From: Alphaproteobacteria bacterium | GTDB taxonomy: Bacteria > Pseudomonadota > Alphaproteobacteria > CAAHEQ01 > UBA3637 | Direction: 5' to 3' | Length of the DNA: 64,000 bases | NCBI GenBank assembly: GCA_015062385.1 | Contig: SUUT01000001.1 | Span: 102,619 to 166,618 of the forward strand | Shown here: piece after piece, positions 18,673 through 27,309 of the stretch | Position numbering within the stretch: position 1 is the stretch's first letter | Layout of the letters: the number at the start of each line of letters is the position of its first letter | Translations under genes and position numbers: made by a program | Notes under the pieces: generated by a model | The model's database searches: none | What the model was told of the DNA's origin: nothing | The model's input: the letters and a program-made list of their open reading frames with translations, nothing else

Positions 18673-20322
18673 TTCCTCCCCTGTTGCATAAATAAAACGA
18701 AACCGATTTGTTTGACGAGAAGCATTATACGAAACAGAAATAGCTTCCCCTTTCAGAACGGGGATAGTAGCACATATTCCCTGTAAACCGGAAGAACTGA
18801 GTGTAAAAGCAGCCCCTGAAGTACTGCCAATATAAACATATTCCTGATCATTTGCACTTTTATCAATTAAAAACCAACCGGTTGCCGGTGCCGTATAGAT
18901 TGCCCCGCTTGCCCCCAAAGTCAAATCAGTATATTTAGTTTTTGACGGCATACTCAATGCTGATAATATTTGCTTGCCGGCACTTGAAAAATTATTTGCC
19001 GATGTATTTGCTTTTGTATTCAAAAACGAATCGGTTTGCGTTTGAGTATAAGCATCCGTAATACCGTATCCGGCAAGAGTTGTTTCTTTCTTAGCATACA
19101 CCTGTGCCGTTTTAAGCGGTGTCATCATGGTTGTATCATCCGTACCGATTGCAACTTCATCAGCTGTTGCCAAACGGGCAATCCCTGCTGTTGTTTCCGA
19201 AGCATTGTCAGCGACTACCGCTTTTGCCTGCCCCGCCCAATAACAAGCCGAGCCGGCCGGTTGATCTTCAAGTGTCCCGACAGCCCACTTTTCCGCCATA
19301 TCAACTGCCTGCTCCATATTTTGTTGACTATTTACGGATAATATTTCAAACGCCTGTGTTTTTTCAACTGTTAACGTTTTGAAATCAGCTGTTGCCGTTG
19401 CAGATAATTCTTCAAATGCATCGGTCTGAGCATCCGAAAACAAGGTAAATTCCTGTATTTTACTTGTTGCATTATCATCAAATGCTTTTCCTTTATCTGT
19501 GGCATTTTGATTAAATGCCGTTGTTTTGTCATCCGATAATGAAATAAAATCTTGTGTTTTATCTTCTGTCAATGTTTCAAACATTTGTGTTTGATTATCA
19601 ACCAATGCCGAAAAAGTTTGCACTTTATTATTAGACAATATTTCAAACGCCTGTGTTTTTTCAACTGTTAACGTTTTGAAATCAGCTGTTGCCGTTGCAG
19701 ATAATTCTTCAAATGCATCGGTCTGAGCATCCGAAAACAAGGTAAATTCCTGTATTTTACTTGTTGCATTATCATCAAATGCTTTTCCTTTATCTGTGGC
19801 ATTTTGATTAAATGCCGTTGTTTTGTCATCCGATAATGAAATAAAATCTATCGTTTTGTTTTCTGCCAAAGCCTTAAAATCAGTTGTTTTATCCTCTGTC
19901 AATGTTTTAAAATCGGTTGTTTCAGATGTTGCTAACGTACTAAACGCCTGCGTTTTATCATCTACCAACGTTTCAAACGTTTGCATTTCTTTTTCTGTTA
20001 TTTCTTGAAACAACGCTGTTTTATTATCAGATAACATCTTAAACGCTTCTTGTTCTTGTTCACTTAACATCATCATATCAGCCTGTTCAGCCGATGAAAA
20101 AGCATCAAGTTCCGGCTTTATAACCTGCGAAACAAAACTACTTATTTCCGCTTGTCCGTCACGCACCCAAACGGCATCGGGATGAATATCTAGCGTTGAG
20201 GCCCCCACTTGCACCTCAATCGGCATAGCCGAAGTTATATCAACATCCATCGGAACAACCGGTATCATCTCAATATCCAACTGTGCATTCGGTAGCGGAT
20301 TATCGATAAAAATTTCACTCAT
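18670..20322 (-). CDS. Phage tail-fibre protein with coiled-coil repeats, 550 aa
   Basis: The ATG at 20320-20322 overlaps the preceding stop (ATGA), with GAGGAG upstream. Residues ~1-90 form an attachment head. Residues ~100-360 consist of 10- to 14-residue repeats of the type DDKTTAFNQNATDKG, predicted to be a trimeric shaft, and include a 99-residue internal duplication. ETTAGIARLATADEVAIGTD at about 395 is the phage fibre repeat found before receptor-binding tips. A small beta C-terminal domain follows. It would recognise a surface receptor. No capsid, tail-tube, integrase or lysis genes are near. Confidence 0.8.
   Translation of the reverse strand: MSEIFIDNPLPNAQLDIEMIPVVPMDVDITSAMPIEVQVGASTLDIHPDAVWVRDGQAEISSFVSQVIKPELDAFSSAEQADMMMLSEQEQEAFKMLSDNKTALFQEITEKEMQTFETLVDDKTQAFSTLATSETTDFKTLTEDKTTDFKALAENKTIDFISLSDDKTTAFNQNATDKGKAFDDNATSKIQEFTLFSDAQTDAFEELSATATADFKTLTVEKTQAFEILSNNKVQTFSALVDNQTQMFETLTEDKTQDFISLSDDKTTAFNQNATDKGKAFDDNATSKIQEFTLFSDAQTDAFEELSATATADFKTLTVEKTQAFEILSVNSQQNMEQAVDMAEKWAVGTLEDQPAGSACYWAGQAKAVVADNASETTAGIARLATADEVAIGTDDTTMMTPLKTAQVYAKKETTLAGYGITDAYTQTQTDSFLNTKANTSANNFSSAGKQILSALSMPSKTKYTDLTLGASGAIYTAPATGWFLIDKSANDQEYVYIGSTSGAAFTLSSSGLQGICATIPVLKGEAISVSYNASRQTNRFRFIYATGEE
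19340..19849. repeat. 213-bp direct repeat inside the fibre gene
   Basis: 19340-19552 and 19637-19849 appear identical, offset by 297 bp (99 codons), so the shaft can gain or lose a unit in frame. Confidence 0.85.
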
Positions 20323-20669
20323 ATTTTCTCCTCTTGCGTAATTTGTTTGGCAATGCAAAAACAAGCAGATTTTCCGATATGTGGCGGATAAAACGTATAA
20401 CGGGTACCGTCATTAAAGGTAATTTCCATATCTGTTTGATATGTTCCAACCGGAATAGATGTATCCGCTGATGTTAATGTCAACATGGTTTTACCAAGCA
20501 AAGCATCCGTATGTTCCGTCACTTTTTTATCAATCAAAAGGGCTCCGGTTTCATCACGCACTTGCATAGCTACAACGGCATCGGTAATATCTTGATGAAA
20601 ATTCAGAATAATCGGTAATGTATCTCCCTGTGTAATACATATTTTCGATTCGGTAATTTGACTGCTCAT
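20319..20669 (-). CDS. Phage baseplate/fibre connector protein (BppU N-terminal-like), 116 aa
   Basis: A single small beta-sandwich domain. ITQGDTLPIILNFHQDITDA, then VRDETGALLIDK, TLTSADTS and PVGTYQTDMEITFNDGT follow the order seen in BppU/DUF2479-type phage baseplate upper proteins, which hold receptor-binding proteins. It is coupled by ATGA overlap to the fibre gene and follows the collar gene by 12 bases. The assignment is by pattern only. Confidence 0.6.
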   Translation of the reverse strand: MSSQITESKICITQGDTLPIILNFHQDITDAVVAMQVRDETGALLIDKKVTEHTDALLGKTMLTLTSADTSIPVGTYQTDMEITFNDGTRYTFYPPHIGKSACFCIAKQITQEEKI

Positions 20670-20681
20670 AAATGCCTCCCT

Positions 20682-21437
20682 TTAAATATTTTTTGCTTTG
20701 ATAAAAAAGTAAACAGCCTGATTTATTGGTGTAACATGCGCACTTGCACCGTAAATAGCATTAGATTTAGAGGCATTAAACGTATAAGTACCCCCATCAT
20801 TTGCCGAACCGGTATTAGAGCCTTTTCCGTCTTTTGAATAAGAAAATGCCCCCCAAGCAGCATCTGTCGGACTGTTTCCGTTATTTAAGAATGATCCTTG
20901 AATATTCGGTAATCCTTCGGGTTGTGTGGTATAAATATCCGAAGCGGAATGACCACCCAATCCCCGTAAAAATTTCCCCCGATAATCCGGCACATTAAAG
21001 GTTGTTGTCCCGTTTCCAGCCCCAAATTTGGTCCCGATAAGAGCAAACAATTCGGCATATATTGTTCGAGAAACTTCCTGCCCATTACACAACAACCATC
21101 CACTGTGATTGACGGATTGAACAGATGTTTTAATATCTCCGATTGTCCAAAAAGAATTGATTAAATCTGTTAAATCCGATTTTGACTGCGTTAATTGTGC
21201 TTTAATGACAACATCCGTATCGGAAACACCCGAACTGCAATTTTGAATTTTAAAACCACCCATATTCAGTGTGTTTTGCATGGCAACACGCCCATCTCTT
21301 AAAAACGTTTCATTAAATGCTTCGGCAAAATTATCATCCTCTTCATCGTGATGATCGGTAACAATTTCCAGTCCGTTAATTCGGTCATCTTCCCAATTGT
21401 GTTTGCGTGTAAAAATTCCTTCACTGTCAAACGGCAT
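20682..21437 (-). CDS. Phage tail collar domain protein, 251 aa
   Basis: The tail collar (Mdp/gp12-like) domain is at about residues 105-165: GWLLCNGQEVSRTIYAELFA, IGTKFGAGNGTTTFNVPDYR and GKFLRGLGG. A Gly/Ser/Thr-rich tip follows and the protein ends HVTPINQAVYFFIKA, as in short tail-fibre proteins. It is first in the four-gene fibre cassette, with AAAGGAGAAAAAA before the ATG. It is a receptor-binding or fibre component, of prophage or tailocin origin. Confidence 0.85.
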   Translation of the reverse strand: MPFDSEGIFTRKHNWEDDRINGLEIVTDHHDEEDDNFAEAFNETFLRDGRVAMQNTLNMGGFKIQNCSSGVSDTDVVIKAQLTQSKSDLTDLINSFWTIGDIKTSVQSVNHSGWLLCNGQEVSRTIYAELFALIGTKFGAGNGTTTFNVPDYRGKFLRGLGGHSASDIYTTQPEGLPNIQGSFLNNGNSPTDAAWGAFSYSKDGKGSNTGSANDGGTYTFNASKSNAIYGASAHVTPINQAVYFFIKAKNI

Positions 21438-21598
21438 TTTTTTCTCCTTTCCTAAAAAATTAAAAACCTATTTGAAGCATACCGTTTGTTTAATAAAAAA
21501 GCTAATATAAACATCTGCAAATAAAGGCATTTACTCCTTTCTTTCGGCAACAGGCGATAAAAAACGGCAATGTTTGGCACATATAAGACAAAAAAAAG

Positions 21599-21627
21599 TT
21601 GACGAGAAGCCGTTTTTCAGGTAAAAT
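21599..21627 (+). promoter_or_regulatory. Promoter of the 549-aa gene
   Basis: TTGACG, 17 bases, TAAAAT; 36 bp before the ATG at 21664. Confidence 0.7.
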
Positions 21628-21663
21628 GAATAGAAAGAATTTGTACGTACAGAGGAGGAAGTT

Positions 21664-23313
21664 ATGTCCCAAACGCAAGAAAACCCATCAACAGTCACAA
21701 CTGACCAAGCAACTTTGTACGAATTAAGAAATATTTTAACAGAAGTATCATCCTTAATTGAACAGGTTAAATACAATCCCAGAATTATCCGAAAATGTCA
21801 GGCATTGATGAGTTATGTGACCGGTTTGAATTTGCCAGATGACATCAAACTACACGAAGTGGGGACACAATCAACACAAGTTGCGGCGTTATATAACTTT
21901 ACACGCAGAACAGGGGGCAGTGTTGATATTTTCAAACACATGGTTGCCTATGGACGGGGCAAAACAAAACTTAATCAGCGGGTTAGCGAAATTGTATCTT
22001 TTTATAAAACCAGAGCTGTTTACGCCTCAACACCGGATCAATTAAGAGAACATCAGGAAATGATGGACAAGTTGAGACGTCAACCGCTTTTACCGGCATT
22101 GAAAGAAATGAAACAGGTTATCGAAAAACAATCGGCAAAAGCTATCCGTGCCGGCAAAAAAGTTTATAACAAAGCTTATAATTTAGTCAAAAAAGGCAAA
22201 TGGACGGCGGTTGATGAAGATGATTTACTGAACGAAATGAACAATTATTACAAAGACCAACGTATTTGTACGGAAAATACCGTATTTGCTGTGGGTATTA
22301 TCAAAGCATCATTAGAGGAAGAAGATATGGCCCTAAATGGTCTTGGTTTAAAAACACCGCCGGAATTACGTCCGACCGAACAAAAAAACGAAATCTGCGG
22401 AACGCTTTTTCACATTATCGGACATCAAATGGAACATACCGAAAATGCCCGAAAAGCCACACCGTTTTTAGCACGCATTTATGGTAAACAATCGGATGAA
22501 TGCGGCCAATTTCGTGAATTTTGCTTAAAAGACGAAGCAGATAGAGTTCAGGCATTGAAAAACTTAAAAGCAGAAATATCCGATAGAGATTTTAAGCAAT
22601 GGTTAATGACAAATCACGGATTATCTGCCAAAGAAGCTGATAAATTCATGCAAGAGGCTGATAATATGATTGCCAATCAGGTTTTAAATCCGTATAGTGC
22701 CGAAAATAAGGCATGGGAAGCCGAAAGAGAACAATCTAATCGTGAAATCCAAGCGACTCTTGATAGCTTGGGGAATATGTCAACCTTGTCGGTAACCGCC
22801 AAGGGTGGGAGTTCTGATTTTTCCATTACTGCCGGTTTATTAAACGATTCAAATACAACGCCTCATTCAAACGGGCATTCAACATTGATATTTGATGGAT
22901 TCTCAAACACGAAAAATACGCTTCATGCGACACAAGCAACACCGGAAAAAACAAATCCATCAACAAGTACTCCGGCATCGCACACACCCGAACAACCGGC
23001 TCAAACGCAAGCTGATGTGAAAACAGAAAAATCAGCAACCGAACAAGTATCTGCACCACGTATTGCCACCGATTCGGAACAACAAATACCGACGGGGTTA
23101 ACACAGACAACCGAATTAACACGAGGTGGAGAAGTTAACTTTGGCACAACGACAAATTATACGGCACAAACAGAGAACACCTCAACACTAACAGGCAATT
23201 TGGGGGGATTAACAACAACATTGGGTCAAAATTCTCACTCAGCTGAAACATTACCGGAAAATGAAAGTTTGACACTGTCCTCTTTCAATAACAATATGGG
23301 TATGGGACTTTAA
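21664..23313 (+). CDS. Protein of unknown function, 549 aa, helical with Ser/Thr-rich tail
   Basis: ATG 21664 is preceded by GAGGAAG and by its own promoter. Residues 1-360 are soluble, helical and charged, with several basic stretches (KAIRAGKKVYNKAYNLVKKGK). Residues 360-549 are low complexity, rich in Ser, Thr, Asn and Gln, without cysteines. There is no signal peptide or membrane helix. I recognise no family. The disordered Thr/Ser tail and accessory surroundings are compatible with a secreted or effector-like protein, but nothing proves that. Confidence 0.65.
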   Translation: MSQTQENPSTVTTDQATLYELRNILTEVSSLIEQVKYNPRIIRKCQALMSYVTGLNLPDDIKLHEVGTQSTQVAALYNFTRRTGGSVDIFKHMVAYGRGKTKLNQRVSEIVSFYKTRAVYASTPDQLREHQEMMDKLRRQPLLPALKEMKQVIEKQSAKAIRAGKKVYNKAYNLVKKGKWTAVDEDDLLNEMNNYYKDQRICTENTVFAVGIIKASLEEEDMALNGLGLKTPPELRPTEQKNEICGTLFHIIGHQMEHTENARKATPFLARIYGKQSDECGQFREFCLKDEADRVQALKNLKAEISDRDFKQWLMTNHGLSAKEADKFMQEADNMIANQVLNPYSAENKAWEAEREQSNREIQATLDSLGNMSTLSVTAKGGSSDFSITAGLLNDSNTTPHSNGHSTLIFDGFSNTKNTLHATQATPEKTNPSTSTPASHTPEQPAQTQADVKTEKSATEQVSAPRIATDSEQQIPTGLTQTTELTRGGEVNFGTTTNYTAQTENTSTLTGNLGGLTTTLGQNSHSAETLPENESLTLSSFNNNMGMGL

Positions 23314-23375
23314 ATAACCATTACTGAGTTGATTGTAATGATACCTGATTCAGTTTGAAATCTTGAAGTGGAACC

Positions 23376-24110
23376 GGCACGGATACTTTGCCATTATTGT
23401 CACAAGACCTTGAAACAAATTCAGGGAGACGGTAGAAATAGAAAGGGTTCAGAATGACATTTTTTTCCACATCGTCATGCCGGATTCAGTCCGGCATCTT
23501 AGGAAGATATGGCACGGATACTTTGCCATTATTGTCACGAGACCTTGAAACAAGTTCAGGGAGACGGTAGAAATAGAAAGGGTCCAGAGTAACGTTTTTT
23601 CTACATCGTCATACCGGATTCAATCCGGTATCTCAGGAAGATATGGCACGGATACTTTGCCATTATTGTCACAAGACCCTGAAACAAGTTCAGGGAGACG
23701 GTAGAAATAGAAAGGGTCCAGAGTAACGTTTTCTCTATATCGCCATACCGGATTCAGTCCGGTATCTCAGGAAGATATGGCACGGATACTTTGCCATTAT
23801 TGTCACAAGACCTTGAAACAAATTCAGGGAGACGGTAGAAATAGAAAGGGTTCAGAATGACATTTTTTTCCACATCGTCATGCCGGATTCAGTCCGGCAT
23901 CTTAGGAAGATATGGCACGAATACTTTGCCATTGTTATCACACGACCCTGAAACAAGTTCAGGGAAACGGTAGAAATAGAAAGGGTTCAGAATGACATTT
24001 TCTCTACATCGTCATGCCGGATTCAGTCCGGCATCTTAGGAAGATATGGCACGAATACTTTGCCATTGTTATCACGAGATTTCGGATAAAATGCTTCCGC
24101 ATTTTTCAAA
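23376..24110. repeat. Tandem repeat, ~135-bp unit, about 5.5 copies
   Basis: GGCACGGATACTTTGCCATT recurs at 23376, 23511, 23645, 23779, 23914 and 24049. Each unit also holds a palindrome around CCTGAAACAAGTTCAGG and another, GCCGGATTCAGTCCGGC. These are typical intergenic palindromic repeats. No gene is visible between 23314 and 24720. Confidence 0.9.
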
Positions 24111-24339
24111 AATAACGATAAACCTTATCTCCACCGTCCTGTTGAACTTGTTTCAGCATCTCGGGTAGAATTGAAACAAATACTTTGCTCTTTCATAAAC
24201 GGATTCCATGACAGGGAATGGGATGATGGCAAAACATTGATACACTTCTCTTGGTGTAAGCACGGATAAATAATTGCTCATTGCTCTGATACCCGTGATT
24301 ATCACGCACACACATACGCCCGCACACGTAAACCCCGAT

Positions 24340-24611
24340 ATTTATATATTTTTTTATATTAATTTTTATATAAATAAAATTTTTAAAGAATAAACTCTGA
24401 CAGTTGTATCAAACTCTTATACCCGTATTAAGAGATTCCTGTTTACACGCACACGAGGCTTTCCAACTTATTCCAATGTTTGTCTATGCCGTTCCTTTGC
24501 CTGCCTTTTCTTGCTCTTATCTGTGGATAACCCTGTTTATAAACCTGTGTATAATTTTTATAATTTATTAATTTTAAATAAAAAAAGAAATATTTTCTTT
24601 TTTGTGGATAA
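24340..24611. other. DnaA-box cluster beside an AT-rich stretch
   Basis: TGTGGATAA occurs at 24522-24530 and 24603-24611 and TGTGTATAA at 24546-24554; these are the complements of TTATCCACA and TTATACACA. An almost pure A/T segment lies at 24340-24400. This is the layout of a replication origin, but flanking housekeeping genes point towards this site from both sides, unlike a usual oriC. Confidence 0.45.
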
Positions 24612-24719
24612 CTGACAAAGTCATGATGAAGACATTAATTATCCTCAACAAAAATCCAACCTATTTTTTTACTCCAAACACCTCTCAATCAGAATAATGC
24701 ATTTTTGCAATATAAGAAC

Positions 24720-24748
24720 TTGACAATCACACAAGGATATTTTATGGT
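24720..24748 (+). promoter_or_regulatory. Promoter of a putative structured RNA
   Basis: TTGACA, 17 bases, TATGGT. Confidence 0.6.
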
Positions 24749-24754
24749 AGAAAA

Positions 24755-24945
24755 TGTATTGAGTGATGATCAATACAGAGGTTTCATACCCTCTTTTTGC
24801 CAGTTGTTCCGCAAGGAATGTAAAACTACCTTTTTGCCTAAGGCAGGAAGGTGGTAGAATAGTTATTCAGTTAACGAATATACTGCACTATTTCTGGTAA
24901 ATAGGTATGAACTTCCTGCCACCTCGCATCAAGGTGGTCTTTTTA
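24755..24945 (+). ncRNA. Putative structured RNA or attenuator leader, ~190 nt
   Basis: Downstream of the promoter the sequence folds repeatedly: TTCC-GCAA-GGAA at 24807-24817, CTACC/GGTAG at 24826-24830/24853-24857, and GGCAGGAAG (24842-24850) with CTTCCTGCC (24912-24920). It ends in a terminator, CCACCT/AGGTGG (24919-24937) plus TCTTTTT. GGTGG at 24850-24854 could pair with the same CCACC, excluding the terminator, as in an attenuator. The ankyrin gene starts 24 bases later. I do not recognise a known RNA family. Confidence 0.55.
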
Positions 24946-24969
24946 TGAGATGATTAAAGAGGTTAAAAA

Positions 24970-25551
24970 ATGACTGTAAAAAAAAGAAAAATTCATGGAA
25001 TCGGCAAAAAACCGTATCGTTCTTGGAGAGATGTTTATCCTGAATTCTTTGAACCGGCATTTCCCAAACCCCAATTGTATGAAACGCCTAAAATTCCCGA
25101 TACAACAAATGAACTTGTATTGGCTATTGCTCATTGTGAATATGAGAAGGCAGAAGAATTGGTTCGGGGCGGAATGGATTTAAATGAACCCTATACGCCA
25201 GAAAAGAAAACACCGTTTATGTATCTGATCGAACGATGTTGTAATTCTCACATTATCGAAACATTTATCAAACTGAAAGGACGTGTCAATTCCAGAACAA
25301 CTACGGGAGAAACACCGTTAACAATTGCGATTAAACATCACATGTTTCCAAACGGCGTTAAAACATTGTTAAAATATGGGGCAAACGTTAATCGCAAAAA
25401 CAAAGACGGAATGACTCCGCTTATGTTGTTAATCAATCATCCCAAATTTTTAACAAAACGGGACATGTTCCATATTATGGTCGCCGGCGGGGCCGATTTA
25501 ACAACCATTCGCAATAAAGAAGGAAAAACAGCACTGGAATTGCTGGTTTAA
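24970..25551 (+). CDS. Ankyrin-repeat protein, 193 aa
   Basis: The N-terminal ~45 residues are basic and Pro-rich (KKRKIHGIGKKPYRSWRDV). Four ankyrin repeats follow, for example TTGETPLTIAIKHHMF, NGVKTLLKYGANVNRKNKDG and MTPLMLLINHP, ending GKTALELLV. Ankyrin repeats bind other proteins; in host-associated alphaproteobacteria many are effectors, but a cytoplasmic role is equally possible here. No signal peptide. AGAGG lies before the ATG. It sits behind the putative attenuator and is followed by a terminator. Confidence 0.85.
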   Translation: MTVKKRKIHGIGKKPYRSWRDVYPEFFEPAFPKPQLYETPKIPDTTNELVLAIAHCEYEKAEELVRGGMDLNEPYTPEKKTPFMYLIERCCNSHIIETFIKLKGRVNSRTTTGETPLTIAIKHHMFPNGVKTLLKYGANVNRKNKDGMTPLMLLINHPKFLTKRDMFHIMVAGGADLTTIRNKEGKTALELLV

Positions 25552-25571
25552 ATCCTAAATACAGTAAAAAC

Positions 25572-25614
25572 ACTGCCTTTTTATTCCTCTCAACGGATTG
25601 AAAGGCAGTTTTTT
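25572..25614 (+). terminator. Terminator of the 193-aa ankyrin gene
   Basis: ACTGCCTTT pairs with AAAGGCAGT, followed by six Ts. Confidence 0.85.
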
Positions 25615-25705
25615 ATTTTCCAAAACTTACCGACAAGCCGACAAAATTCTTTTTTTGTATCTCTCTGCTTTGCCGATAATTTTTATTCAAAAACAAACTT
25701 TTTTC

Positions 25706-25734
25706 TTGTTTAGTTATGCTGTTTATGATATAAT
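25706..25734 (+). promoter_or_regulatory. Promoter of the 454-aa ankyrin gene
   Basis: TTGTTT, 17 bases, perfect TATAAT. Confidence 0.7.
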
Positions 25735-25769
25735 ATTATCATTATTTAACATTTTAATAGGAGGAATAT

Positions 25770-27134
25770 ATGTCCGAATACGATACTAATTATGAAGCAC
25801 TTGAAATGGAATGTCGCCGTTTTGTACAAGCTATTGAAAACAGAGATGAACAATTCATACAAAACCATATGAATAAAATCCGCCGATATCCGATTTCAAA
25901 TTTATTTGACATTGATGGATATAATGGCTTACGTCCCATTCATGCGGCTATTGAAACAGAAAATGTCGAACTTGTTAAATTTCTATCCGATTTATATGTA
26001 CAAGGATTAGGCGGATACAATCAAGACACTTCGTTACCTTTGGCACATAAAGGAGAACATACTCAATTTGCTTTACAAATGGCATTTGATACAAACAATC
26101 AGGAAATTATTCAACTCATTTGGGACAGACATGCCTCACAAGAAGAGTACGAACACGCCTTAACCCGTTTAATTCAACAAGGAAGAAGCGAGGCTGTTTG
26201 TCAATTAATGGAAATGGGAGCCCAAAACGGTTGGAAACCGACCCAAAGCCATTTAAATACGGTTTTTGAAAGCTATCATCCGGAAGTTGATGAATTTTAT
26301 GCCGAAGAATTAGGAATGTCACCGGATGAAGTAATCTCAAAACAACGAACGGAACTTTATCAGAAAATTAAAGCACGAATGAATGGACAAACAGCGGAGA
26401 ATCAAAATACACAAATCCTAACCGGTCAAACAAAATCGGAACAGTCAAAACAAGTTCCTATTGAAGAAGATGTAGCCCCATTAACAGCGAAAGATTGGGA
26501 AAGACGTGCTGAATTAACAGATGACTTGATTACCGTTATAACCCGAAAACCGTTTAATCCGGCTCGTGCCGAACAATTAATTGAACAAGGAGCTGATGTT
26601 AATTTTAAAGATTCTATCGGATATACCCCGTTGCATCATGCTGTCAGTTTAGGGGCATCTATTGAAGCATTGGATTTTTTAATTGAAGCAGGTGCCGATG
26701 TTAATGCTGTTAACAAACAAGGAGAAACACCGCTCATTACGGCAACAACACATAACAAACGGGAAATTATTAAGTATTTGGCAAATCATCCGGAAACAGA
26801 TTTAGATTGTCAGGATAAAAAGGGCAATACGGCATTACATCATTGTGTCAAAACAGCTTATTATAAACATGCCAAAATTTTAGCAGATGCAGGTGCCCGC
26901 TCAGATATTCCAAACAAAGAAGGAAAAACGGCACTTGAAATGGCCAAAGAAACAAGCAAAACGGATTCAAGCATGTTAAAACTTCTGAATCGCAAACCGG
27001 TCGGCAAACAGCCGATTAAGCCACAAACTCAACAGCCAAAAGGAGCAACAGCCTTTTTGCAAGAACATGCCAATCCGATAGCGGAAGAAAACGAAGCCGT
27101 TATTCGCCATACGCTTGAAAAAACAATGGCATAA
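25770..27134 (+). CDS. Ankyrin-repeat protein, 454 aa
   Basis: AGGAGGAA precedes the ATG. There are two ankyrin blocks: a degenerate one at about 40-160 (NGLRPIHAAIETENVELVKF) and a regular one at about 255-410 (IGYTPLHHAVSLGASIEAL, QGETPLITATTHNKREIIK, KGNTALHHCVKTAYYKHA, EGKTALEMAKE). A charged linker lies between them, and a Gln/Pro-rich tail runs from 415 on. There is no signal peptide and no enzymatic domain. Like its neighbour it probably binds a protein partner, bacterial or host. It has its own promoter and terminator. Confidence 0.88.
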   Translation: MSEYDTNYEALEMECRRFVQAIENRDEQFIQNHMNKIRRYPISNLFDIDGYNGLRPIHAAIETENVELVKFLSDLYVQGLGGYNQDTSLPLAHKGEHTQFALQMAFDTNNQEIIQLIWDRHASQEEYEHALTRLIQQGRSEAVCQLMEMGAQNGWKPTQSHLNTVFESYHPEVDEFYAEELGMSPDEVISKQRTELYQKIKARMNGQTAENQNTQILTGQTKSEQSKQVPIEEDVAPLTAKDWERRAELTDDLITVITRKPFNPARAEQLIEQGADVNFKDSIGYTPLHHAVSLGASIEALDFLIEAGADVNAVNKQGETPLITATTHNKREIIKYLANHPETDLDCQDKKGNTALHHCVKTAYYKHAKILADAGARSDIPNKEGKTALEMAKETSKTDSSMLKLLNRKPVGKQPIKPQTQQPKGATAFLQEHANPIAEENEAVIRHTLEKTMA

Positions 27135-27162
27135 TTTATTATAGCGAATAAATTTAAAACCC

Positions 27163-27197
27163 ACCTGAGAAGGCTAAAATAATCTTCTCAGGTTTTT
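27163..27197 (+). terminator. Terminator of the 454-aa ankyrin gene
   Basis: ACCTGAGAAG pairs with CTTCTCAGGT, followed by five Ts. Confidence 0.9.
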
Positions 27198-27309
27198 CAT
27201 TGACTGTAAAATAATCTGCGTGAGTAGGCAAGAAGCAAGTACATCGGTCTTGACTCGGAATTTCGTGACGATAACGGTAAAATATCCGTCCGTTTCTTCT
27301 CTCTTCTTC

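Noticed and set aside
18281-21437. Diversity-generating retroelement acting on the fibre or lectin-like genes
   Set aside because: No reverse transcriptase and no template/variable repeat pair with A-specific changes was found.
21531-21776. 81-aa minus ORF
   Set aside because: It overlaps the promoter and start of the well-supported 549-aa gene on the other strand.
23376-24110. TGGCACGGATACTTTGCC as sigma-54 promoters
   Set aside because: It fits TGGCAC-N5-TTGC, but it occurs in every unit of a tandem array with no gene downstream; better seen as a dyad in a repeat.
24340-24611. Chromosomal oriC as a firm call
   Set aside because: Gene orientation on both sides is opposite to expectation and no dnaA, gidA or hemE gene is near; kept only as a DnaA-box cluster.
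24755-24945. 6S RNA, SRP RNA, tmRNA or RNase P RNA
   Set aside because: None of the invariant motifs of these RNAs (for example GGAAGCAGCC of SRP or the RNase P core) could be found.
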